DNA of 64,000 nt, taken from Protula sp. h YS-2021. Its lineage: Eukaryota > Annelida > Polychaeta > Sabellida > Serpulidae. The translations under genes and the position numbers were made by a program. How positions within the stretch are numbered: position 1 is the stretch's first letter; each line of letters begins with the position of its first letter. Shown in pieces: positions 55,272 through 64,000 of this stretch. The stretch is taken from the NCBI GenBank assembly GCA_949752745.1, contig OX457031.1, forward strand, positions 2,271,741-2,335,740, written 5' to 3'. The notes under the pieces are model-generated. The model ran no database searches. It saw nothing but the letters and a program-made list of their open reading frames with translations, and was not told where the DNA came from.

Positions 55272-55456
55272 TACAGTAAAACTTCATTTTGGACAAACCC
55301 TGAAATACCGGGCAACAACTGCCAATGCCGGACAAGAATTTTCAGTCCCGTTTTTCCCCCATTGGTTTACATGAGCCCTGAAATACCGGACACCTCTATA
55401 TCCCGGACAAAATCCGCCAGTCTCCCAGTTGTCCGGTGTAAGCAGGTTTTACTGTA
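55272..55456. mobile_element. TACAGT-type MITE, copy 2 (inverted relative to copy 1)
   Basis: Begins TACAGTAAAACTTCATTTTG and ends GCAGGTTTTACTGTA. Internal GAAATACCGGACACCTCTAT is the inverse of copy 1 at 48,613-48,800. Confidence 0.75.
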
Positions 55457-56320
55457 TACATAGTTAGGGGCGACAATAAAATAGAAATAGCCTTTGCGGT
55501 GTTGTTCGGGCTATTCGCCGGAAATAGAAAGTTGCGGTAATGTTCATTACTTTACCGCGATAAGAAAATTAATTAATGCTAAAGCTATTAATGTTAGAGT
55601 TAACATTAATATTAATAATGATGCAAGTTTATAAAATCTTCATTACTGGTATAAAATTACTCAAATATATTTTATACAAACTACAAAAAGTGTGAGAAAT
55701 AAGATTAGTAAACCAAATAAAATAAACAACAATGTTAAAATGTTCTATATTAGGTTTCTTTTTTCCTTTTTTATTGAAAGGAAAAAACGCAGCATCTAAA
55801 GTTGATACCTTTCATCTGTAAACATTCCTCGGGAACATATCAGGAATTCCTCCGGAACATATCAGGAATTCCTGTTTCTTCAGACACCTTTTCAAAAATG
55901 TTGTTAAAAACAAAACAATATAGATAATAAACTGCTGTCCTTTTGTTGCCATAAATAGTTGCTTGGAAAGGCGATCTTGGCATTGAAACAAAAATCTAAA
56001 CCGTGATGTTTATGACACAGCTACCGCATGGCAGTTAGTTATTAAAGTTGCGGCATTTATTTAATTTTTATTTAATTAAATTAAATTCAACCTATGACAC
56101 GGTACTAATAGTGTGATGGAGAAACTTAGTATCCGTATCAGCTGTTTATTTATCGATTTTTTTTGCTTCTCACAAACTATTGATCCGTGGCACGTGTCGT
56201 TGCTGTCACGTGACCATTTGAGAACATAAATGGGCTCTCAGAGAAAGTCGAATTGGTCATCGATAATTATCCAGTAAAACTCACACGTCAGTGGGTTATA
56301 TTAAATTGCTGTGAAGTCGA
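55457..56320. other. Anonymous AT-rich stretch
   Basis: Includes a short repeat CGGAACATATCAGGAATTCC (55,830-55,880). No gene. Confidence 0.4.
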
Positions 56321-56324
56321 CGAT

Positions 56325-56910
56325 CGAACGAAGATAAAACGATGATCAAACGATGATCAAACGACGATAAAGCGATGATCAATCGACGATAAAGCGATGA
56401 TCAAACGACGATAAAGCGATGATCAAACGACGATAAAGCGATGATCAAACGACGATAAAGCGATGATCAAACGACGATAAAGCGATGATCAAGCGACGAT
56501 AAAGCGATGATCAAACGACGATAAAGCGATGGTCAAACGACGATAAAGCGATGATCAAACGACGATACAGCGATGGTCAAACGACAATCAATCGATGAAT
56601 AAATGATGATAAAACGATGATCAAGCGATAACTAAACGTTGATAAAACGACGATCAAGCGACGATCAAACGATGGTCAAACGATGGTTAAACGATGACCA
56701 AAAGATGGTCAAAAATGATCAAACAACGATTAAATGATGACCAAACGATGATTAAACGATGTTCAAGCGATGGTCAAACGATGACCGAACGATGGTCAAA
56801 CGATTACCAAACGATAGTCAAAGGATGATCAAAGGATGATCAAAGTGTGATTAAACTATGATCAAAGGATGATCAAAAGATGATCAAAGGATGATCAAAG
56901 GATGGTGAAG
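56325..56910. repeat. 22-bp minisatellite GCGATGATCAAACGACGATA
   Basis: The first half is a regular 22-bp array (two 11-bp half-units, CGATGATCAAA and CGACGATAAAG). From 56,580 it decays into GATGATCAAA variants. Confidence 0.9.
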
Positions 56911-57011
56911 CGATGTCGTAGTACTATGAACCATATCTGGAAACAATTCAACTTATTATTCCCATTTATGTCTGATATTCTTGTCGAGTTCTCCATTGGG
57001 CCTTTATCGGT

Positions 57012-57355
57012 CCAGTAAGGCGTTGTTGTGCAACAGGAAACCTCTGCGGCGTTTCGCGTTCGTGTCTAACAGCAAACCTCTGCGGTGGTCCCTGTTGTTG
57101 TTCAACAGCAGATTTCCAGGACGTTTTACGTTGCTGCCCAATGGCAAACCTCTACGCCGTATTGCCTTGTCCAACAGCAAACCTCTACGACAGTTTGATC
57201 TGTTGTGTGTTAAACGCTTTTGTTTTGCAGACATATATACTTCGAGAAAATAGTGCTCACTGACAGAATGCAAATACTGTTTAAAATCCAAATCCATTCG
57301 CTTTGTGTGACATAACATATATAGACCTCTTCAGAGGTCAGCTGTTTTACAGGAA
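57012..57355 (+). mobile_element. GTTGTT-type MITE with minisatellite
   Basis: Five units of CAACAGCAAACCTCTRCGRC, then TCTGTTGTGTGTTAAACGCT, and the end mark AGAGGTCAGCTGTTTTACAG. Confidence 0.6.
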
Positions 57356-57415
57356 TGTTGCCTTGCGATCTTTAAATGAAACACACACATACACACAGAC
57401 ACACACACAGACAGA

Positions 57416-57625
57416 GGTGGTCCTCTTGGCGAGATGGTCCTATTCACGAGATGGCCCTTTTGTCAGGCAGCTCTGTTGGCGAGATGGTCCTATTCTGAGG
57501 TGGTCCTTTTGTCAGGCAGCTCTGTTGGCGAGATGGTCCTATTCACGAGATGGCCCTTTTGTCAGGTGGCACTCTCGCACAGATGGTCCCCTTGGCAAAG
57601 CAGTGCTTTTGGTCAGATGGTCCTA
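57416..57625. repeat. GAGATGGTCCTATTC minisatellite
   Basis: Three or more units of TGGCGAGATGGTCCTATTCA joined to GGCCCTTTTGTCAGGCAGCT. Confidence 0.8.
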
Positions 57626-57673
57626 TTGTCACAATTAATGTAGCTTTTGTAGCATGGCGTCGATGGCTTTTGT

Positions 57674-57873
57674 NNNNNNNNNNNNNNNNNNNNNNNNNNN
57701 NNNNNNNNNNNNNNNNNNNNNNNNNNNNNNNNNNNNNNNNNNNNNNNNNNNNNNNNNNNNNNNNNNNNNNNNNNNNNNNNNNNNNNNNNNNNNNNNNNNN
57801 NNNNNNNNNNNNNNNNNNNNNNNNNNNNNNNNNNNNNNNNNNNNNNNNNNNNNNNNNNNNNNNNNNNNNNNNN
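57674..57873. other. Assembly gap (200 N)
   Basis: Exactly 200 N between two tandem-repeat regions; the true length is unknown. Confidence 0.99.
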
Positions 57874-58690
57874 CCCCCCCCCGGCCAGCACCCCAAGCTT
57901 CTCTTGCAGCACCAACCCCCTCCTGCCCCCCCGGCCAGCACCCCCAAGCTATTCCTGCAGTACTAACTCCCTCCTGCCCCCCCCCCCCACCAGCACCCCA
58001 AGCTTCTACTGCAGTACTAACTCCCTCCTGCCCCTTTCCCCAAGAGGTACTGCTGCAGTACCAACCCCCTCCTGCCCCCCCGGCCAGCACCCCCAAGCTT
58101 CTCCTGCAGCACCAACCCCCTCCTGCCCCCCCACCAGCACCCCCAAGCTTCTCCTGCAGCACCAACCTCCTCCTGCCCCCCCCCCAGCACCCCCAAGCTT
58201 CTCCTGCAGCACCAACCCTCTCCTGCCCCCCCCGACCAGCACCCCCAAGCTTCTACTGCAGTACCAACCCCCTCCTGCCCCCCCTGCCAGCACCCCAAGC
58301 TTCTCCTGCAGCACCAACCTCCTCCTGCTCCCCCCCCCCCCCCACCAGCACCCCCAAGCTTCTCCTGCAGTACCAACACCCTCCTGCCCCTTTCCCTAAG
58401 AGGTACTGCTGCAGTACCAACTCTCTCCTGCAACCTCGCCGCCCCTACCTCCGAGATTCCAACGCGGTGCCAACCCCCTCCCCGCCACTGCAGTACCAGC
58501 CCCCCTCCCCCGCCCCGAGGTTCCACTGCAGTACCAAGCCCCTCCCCACGACCCTTCAGATTCTACTGCAATGCCAACCCCTTTTCACCGTACCAACCCC
58601 CCCCCCCCCCCCCCGTCCGAGCTTCTACCGCAGTACCAACCCACTCCCGTCCCCTCCCCGCCCCACCCGAGGTTCCACTGCAATACCAGT
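57874..58690. repeat. C-rich ~64-bp minisatellite
   Basis: Units CAGCACCCCCAAGCTTCTCC, TGCAGCACCAACCCCCTCCTG plus a C run, about 12 copies with decay to the right. Pro/Ala-rich and Gly-rich frames are artefacts. Confidence 0.9.
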
Positions 58691-59319
58691 GCCCAATGCC
58701 CAAGGCGTTTTTTTCTTAACTTGGAAGCCATTATGACATCGAAAATTGTGAAAATTCTCGGTTCGTTATGAATGCAGATAGACCCAATTATAACACAACG
58801 ACCCAGAATGCTCAGTTTTACGATCACATTCCGGTGTTAACTTCTACAATATTCTGTTTTTTTTTCATCTTTCCCGCACCAGTGCATTTATGCTGCTTAA
58901 TGCTTAATGCAGTAACGTTTTTATTAACAGACGATCGTACATTGAAACTTGAGCTATAGACCATAAAATAAAGTGAAAAAAAATATAAAAGGCGTCTCCC
59001 CCTTCTTTCCAAACGATTAGTGTTGTTTTGAATTGCCACATGAAAGCACTTTTTATAGAGGCGAGGGGTGGGCGAGGGATTGGCAGATGCATTTGAGATA
59101 TTTTATTTATTCACATTAAAATTTACAAGAAGCATTCGCGCGATGCGCTAATCTTTTATTGTCTTATTTATCATGTTCAAGCGAATTCATTGGCTTAAAT
59201 CACCTATCACGAAATCCAAAATTATCACCCACTAATTTTTTTCGGCCAACCCTTCAAAAAAAAAAGAAGAAGAAAAAAAAAGAAGGATGTGGAGGGGAGG
59301 GGTTGGTTGGTTCAATTTA

Positions 59320-59320
<1 letters not shown>
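58691..59320. other. Anonymous stretch
   Basis: No gene or repeat family recognised; purine-rich patch at 59,255-59,300. Confidence 0.4.

Positions 59321-59321
<1 letters not shown>

Positions 59322-59371
<50 letters not shown>
59322..59371. repeat. (ATT)n microsatellite
   Basis: Seventeen ATT triplets. Confidence 0.97.
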
Positions 59372-59447
59372 TGTTTGGAACCCTCAAAGGGTTATCGAGG
59401 GTATGGCAGGCAGGGGTGGCAGGGACGGCGAAGCATTCAGGCAATGG

Positions 59448-59520
59448 CAAGGAGGGTGGGGGCAGGGAGGGTGGGGGCAGGGAGGGTGGGGGCAGGGAGG
59501 GTGGGGGCAGGGAGGGTGTA
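59448..59520. repeat. 16-bp minisatellite GGCAGGGAGGGTGGGG
   Basis: Four to five perfect units. Confidence 0.95.
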
Positions 59521-60337
59521 GAAGGGAATGAGCGGTGCTGAGGGAGCTGCAGGGAGGGAGTTATTCGTCCATCCCCGAACACTCGCGTAGCGTCGGGCCG
59601 ACGTCGGAACGGTATAAATCAGGTCTTAAAACGTCGGCATCGGCTTCGATGCATCGGTAATGCATCGGTTATAGGTTGGCAATAGTCGAATTTCCATTTT
59701 TCCCCATTCGTCGGAAGTTCATCGGTTACCGACGTTGGCCCGATGATTATTTTTCTCAGTTTAATAGATGTTGGCAAATATTCATCGGGCCGACATCTTT
59801 TTCCGACGAACTTCCTACCAATTGGGATTTTTTTTTTAATATTATATTCATATATTATACGTATTTCTCAATGCATATATTATACATATATTTTTATGCA
59901 TTGGTTATACGTTGGAAATAGATAAACTTCCGACCAATGGTAAAAAAATTGAAAAGGATATTGCATACGTATATTCGATGTATTTAATTATACGTATATT
60001 ATACATATATTTGTATATGTTGGCCCAACGTCTGACATAGACGGACTTCCGACGGAACAAAACTTGTTTTTGAAAAAATATTACTGATGTATAACCGACG
60101 CATTACAATAATCGTATAATATACAAATATATCACTGCATCGGCTATACGTCGGAAATATACCGAATTCCGACGGAACTTTATTTGTTTTATTTAAGATA
60201 TTACAAGCATGTAATATGCCTATAAATATATACGTATATTATACATATAGCTATATTTGTTGGTGAAACGTCGGAAATATACCGATTTCCACTGGATCTC
60301 TAAATTTGTGTATTTCACGCATAACTTGAAATGAAAA

Positions 60338-60342
<5 letters not shown>

Positions 60343-60420
<78 letters not shown>
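60343..60420. repeat. (AT)n microsatellite
   Basis: About 39 AT dinucleotides inside the fold-back element. Confidence 0.97.
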
Positions 60421-60421
<1 letters not shown>

Positions 60422-61424
60422 GTTGTGTACGAGTGCTCCACATATTCCACAGCGTCGGAAAAAAGATGCCGATATTGCCAACGCGTATTATACGTATTTT
60501 TTAAACGTCTATAAAACGCATATTTTCCTATGTATAAACGACGTCGGAAATACATCGGAAAAAAGATGCCGATATTGCAATCGTATATTATACGTATTTT
60601 CTATACGTCTATAAAACGCATATTTTCCGATGTTTATTCGACGCCGGAAATTTATCGATTGACATTTTGTAGGGGACATTATGAAGAATCGATAGTGGAG
60701 CATTATGAATATACTTAAAATTACCAATACTACAGGCTGTGTTCTGCAACACCATCAGTGACCATGTGTTCTGATTATTACCATTTTAAAATTTATTGCA
60801 AACTTTTGATATTTAAAATGATTTAAATAGTATTAATGGTTAAAATTCATAATTTTTAAATCCAAGAAGAGAATTTTATGTTTTATTCATTTGATTTGCG
60901 ATATTGTTTTTGTAATTTTAAGTTATCTAAATAATATTATGTGTGACAAATATTAAGTTTAAGTGTGATAAATAATTTCAAATCCTCAAAACAATTCATG
61001 TCAAAAATTATCTTATATTTACACTTTAAACTTCAACCGTCTGGAATTGTAACTATGTAAAATTCTTCATTAAATGTAAAGGGGCGAGAGTTAAAATTAA
61101 ATAGATGAACTTCCCAGTTTTTTTCGTCTATTAAGCAATAAAAAAATTAGCAATGAATTTTGAAGCCACAAATTAATTTATTTCACTTATCATGATCATC
61201 CATTCAAGGAGTGGTTGGGGTACATTTATCCCTATCACACTAAAAATATCATTTGCCTCAATAAACTATCCCTCAGCAAACACAAAGGAGGAAAAGACAA
61301 TACAAATAACTAAATTTAAAAGCGCCAGCGGTAACAAAAAACGAAAATGTAAGAAGTAAACTTTTTGGGACGAAATAGAAACATTAGACCACTTAATTAC
61401 ACTGCCAAGGCAGCCCCAGCCGCC

Positions 61425-61490
61425 GTGGAGTAGAGGTGTGTTCCGCGCCTAGGATGCAAGAGGTCCCCGGTTCAAACCCGAGTAAGTACT
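61425..61490 (+). repeat. tRNA-like SINE core
   Basis: GCCGTGGAGTAGAGGTGTG followed by a B box CCCCGGTTCAAACCCGAG. The B box is a perfect match to the RNA polymerase III consensus GGTTCAAACCC. It lies in the centre of the fold-back element and may promote its transcription. Confidence 0.55.
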
Positions 61491-61959
61491 AGTGTTCAGT
61501 TGCAATATATAAATATGCTATGTTGTATATTAATATGCTATGGTGTATGTATGAATATGTGAATTATGAATGGTTGGTAAGGGTTCAATGGGTCAGTTAA
61601 GGTTAGAAACAATTTTTTTTACGTATAAAAATCATCGGAAGTTCGTCGGAAATGCATCGGAATATAAACGTATAACCGACGTATAGCCGACGGTTGGTAT
61701 CCGACGTCGAAGAATTTGTAGGGATATTTCCGACGGTGGCCCGACGTATTAAAGATACATCGGCCCGATGTATATCCGATGTACGAAGCCGCTATATCTA
61801 TTATGCGTCGGGCCATAGTTAATCCTATGTGCAACCGATACATCGGCCGACGAAGTTGCCGATATTGCCGATCTAATATAGATGTATTTTAGACGTTACG
61901 CGAGTGTTCGGGTCGTGATCGACAATGACCACTTCTGTCATCAAGGTTGAAGTCTTTGA

Positions 61960-62600
61960 TTGGTCGTGTGTGTGCGTAGATGGCTCACGAGGCCGATCTT
62001 CGCTCAAAACCTGCGTTGACAGTGTGTGGACATGAATGGGGGTGGGCTGTCTGCGTCGGTGGTGCTCGCTCGGGGCTTTCCTGGATGCTCGTTTCAGCAC
62101 AGCAGTGCTTGTCCATCTGGCTTCGTGAGGCTTGGCCGCCTTGTGAATCTCGGCAGGCCACTGACATCGGTTCATCACTGTCTCTGCTCCCACGTGCCTG
62201 GGTCTACATTCAATGCTTTAAGGGACTTCTTTAGTCTGACCTTGTGACCTTGTAGCGCATCTTTTTGACCTCCTTGGGATCTCTTTCCCCCCGCTGAAGC
62301 TCACCATAAAATAGCCTCTTTGGTAGCCCATGCTCGGACATGCGCATTATGTGACCTGTCCAGCGTAGCTGTGTTTGCATAAGAGACGTGAAGATGCTTG
62401 GGACTTCGACTCTGGTGAGTACATTTGTGTCTGGAATTTTATCCTGCCATAGTTTTTCCTTAGGTAGGTTGCGTGGAAGTGGTTCAGTTTCCTGTCGTGG
62501 TGCTGGTAGACTCTCCAGGTTTCGCACGCATACAACAGTGTTGGGAGCACGACTGCTTTATAGACCTTCAGTTTGGTTTTTAGACTGACTATTATTCTAT
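61960..62600 (-). pseudogene. LINE ORF2 C-terminal fragment
   Basis: Two minus frames carry the end of a LINE reverse transcriptase: [17 protein letters not shown], then [29 protein letters not shown] and YGELQRG. A frameshift near 62,440 and loss of the N-terminal part show it is a dead 5'-truncated copy. It is a different family from the LINE at 38.4-40.3 kb. Confidence 0.8.
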
Positions 62601-62604
62601 TCCA

Positions 62605-63290
62605 GACGTTGGCGTTGCAGGAAGGTAGTGACGGGGATGGATTGGCAGACAGGGAGTGGTAGGGAAGAGGTGGCAGTCAGCGAGTAAAAGGTTATGGAAG
62701 GGAGTGAGAGGTCGAGTGGAAGTGGCAGGGTATGAGTGGGAAGGAGAGAGCGGGACGGAGAGTAGAAGGGTGGGAGTGGCAGGCAGGGAGTGGTAGGCAA
62801 GGAGTGGAAAGGAGGGAGTTCTAGGGAGGGCGTGGCAGGGACGAGTGGCCGGAAGGGTATGGCAGAAAGCTAGTGGAAAGGGGGGAGTGGAAGGGACTGA
62901 GTAGCAGGGAGGTAGTGGCAAAGAGGGATTTTGAGGAAGGAGTGACACGGAGGGAGTGGCAGAGAGGGTTTGATAGGGAGGGTGTGGTAGGAAGGAGTGG
63001 GTAGGAGGGAGTGGCAGCAAGGGAGTGGCAATGATTGTATGGTAAAGATTCAGTTACAGTGAGGGAGTGTCATGGAGGGTTCGACAAGGGGGGAGTGGCG
63101 AGTAGGGTATGGCAGGGAGCGAGTTTCACTGCGGGAGTGGTCGGGAGGGAGTGGTAGGAAGAGTATGGCATCGAGGTAGATGCAGTTAGTGTATGGCAAA
63201 GAGTTAGTGGCAGAAAGGGAGTGGCAGGGAGTGTGTGGCAGTGAGGTAGTGGCACTGACTGAGTGGCAGAGATTGAGAGGCCTCGTATAT
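62605..63290. repeat. GGAGTGGCAGGGA degenerate minisatellite
   Basis: Irregular repetition of GGGAGTGGCAGG with A/T-rich variants. Pro/Leu/Ser minus frames are artefacts. Confidence 0.8.
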
Positions 63291-64000
63291 GTTTGTTGGC
63301 TTGGGAGGCTAGGGAGAGAAAGTGTGTGTGTGTATGTGAGAGAGATAGAGAGAGAGTGTGTAAAAATCTGGCAAACTCGGTTGAAGGAGGGACAAAAGTA
63401 TGCACCTAGCTGTTACGTTTTTGGCGATTCGCCAAAAATTAATGGAAATTTTGGCAAACAAAACAAAAAAAGCAACATCTTAACTCACACCTGACAAATA
63501 GTCTTACTGTCTTGAAAGTTTTGTTAAAGGGAACTGTCATTGGTGCTTACCTGACTATTGCTGACATTCATACCTGCTTCGCTATTATCACTTTTTTTCT
63601 TGATGATTTGCCATAAATAATAGGACATATTGACCAAAAAAAAATTTTTTCGGTAACAAATTTTATCAGGAAAATAGCCTTACTCACTTGCAATTGTATG
63701 TAAAGGCAACAGGCACTACCACATTCTTGAGAAAATATTTTGGTGTTTCGCGGCAGAGAAATCGTTTTACTTTCTTCAAGTTTTGGTTAAAGATAACGGT
63801 CATTGATACTCATCTGGTTGTTGCTCATTTGCGTAATTCGGAGAAAAATTGCGGAAATAATTCGGCAGAACTGTGATTGCGTGTGAGAATAGAATAATGT
63901 GATAAAAGCGAGAGCAGGTGGTGAGGGGGGGGGGGGGGTGGGGGTATAAAAAGAACAGTTTCACAACATACCGTATCAACCCCTCCCCATCCCGACCTCT
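63291..64000. other. Anonymous stretch
   Basis: Short GA-rich patch (63,310-63,360) and two similar segments near 63,480-63,560 and 63,680-63,810 (AAGTTTTGKTTAAAG and related words). No gene recognised. Confidence 0.4.

Larger units (their letters stand above)
59574..61912. mobile_element. Large CGTCGG-rich fold-back element with SINE core
   Basis: Ends CCCGAACACTCGCGTA (59,574-59,589) and the perfect inverse TACGCGAGTGTTCGGG (61,897-61,912). Arms carry palindromic CGTCGGAAATA and TATACGTA motifs. The core (61,245-61,610) is the inverse of 40,640-40,990. No coding capacity; an (AT)n at 60,343-60,420. No clear target duplication. Confidence 0.7.

Noticed and set aside
56325..56910. CRISPR-like array
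   Set aside because: The 22-bp units are contiguous without unique spacers, and the DNA is eukaryotic; none of the tandem arrays in the window has repeat-spacer structure.
57543..58736. Pro/Ala-rich frames across the gap
   Set aside because: They run through 200 N and a C-rich minisatellite.

Overview
The window is metazoan nuclear DNA that is rich in repeats. It carries spliced host exons, LINE and SINE remnants, MITEs, many microsatellites and one 200-N assembly gap. The repeat mix would suit a marine invertebrate such as a mollusc, but that is inference; no species-diagnostic gene is visible.

The centrepiece is a Maverick/Polinton (adintovirus-like) element at 12,603-35,050 (22,448 bp). 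Both ends read AGTAGGATAAAAGTGGGG inward, and identical 6-bp target-site duplications (CCTACC) flank it. Its terminal inverted repeats (TIRs) hold CRE-like TGACGTCA palindromes and 11-bp CATATG-type arrays. The left TIR region is swollen by about 4.8 kb, including a 3.4-kb segment bounded by ~530-bp direct repeats. The virion and integration genes run rightward (21.9-27.7 kb): integrase with chromodomain, packaging ATPase, small basic/hydrophobic virion proteins, a possible N-myristoylated Cys protein, penton-like minor capsid, pX-like protein, double-jelly-roll major capsid and adenain-like protease. A leftward block (27.9-33.1 kb) carries a PC4/SUB1 protein, PC4-like relatives and the protein-primed DNA polymerase B. 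The two outer arms carry accessory genes: a C2HC-finger protein, an acidic/CARD-like gene, a PC4-like/zinc gene, a Cys-rich gene and a C3HC4 RING protein. Integrase, major capsid, polymerase and several accessory genes are broken by single-base frameshifts or stops; ATPase, penton and the small virion proteins are open.

The most unusual signal is a histone-mRNA-type 3' stem-loop (GGCCCT-TCTA-AGGGCY-ACCC or a close variant) 25-45 nt after the stop codon of three accessory genes. In all three, exactly 12 nt follow the stem before a purine-rich GAAATRARCG-like box. Two of the three lie at the inner edges of the TIRs. Two divergent promoter regions in the element also share a GAGGACCC repeat module with TATA boxes on both sides.

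Outside the element: a leftward first coding exon of a type II membrane glycosyltransferase-like gene (7,647-8,543); two leftward exons of a possibly related gene (50,645-50,808 and 48,994-50,140) with matching splice phase; a dead LINE (38.4-40.3 kb) and a LINE fragment (62.0-62.6 kb). A 2,620-bp fold-back element (43,907-46,526) has 6-bp TSDs (TTTTGT) and Maverick-like AGTAGGGTAAAA ends, so it looks like a non-autonomous mini-Polinton. Orphan Maverick-type ends lie at 2.1-2.6 kb. The rest is MITEs, CGTCGG-rich fold-back elements, minisatellites and anonymous non-coding DNA.
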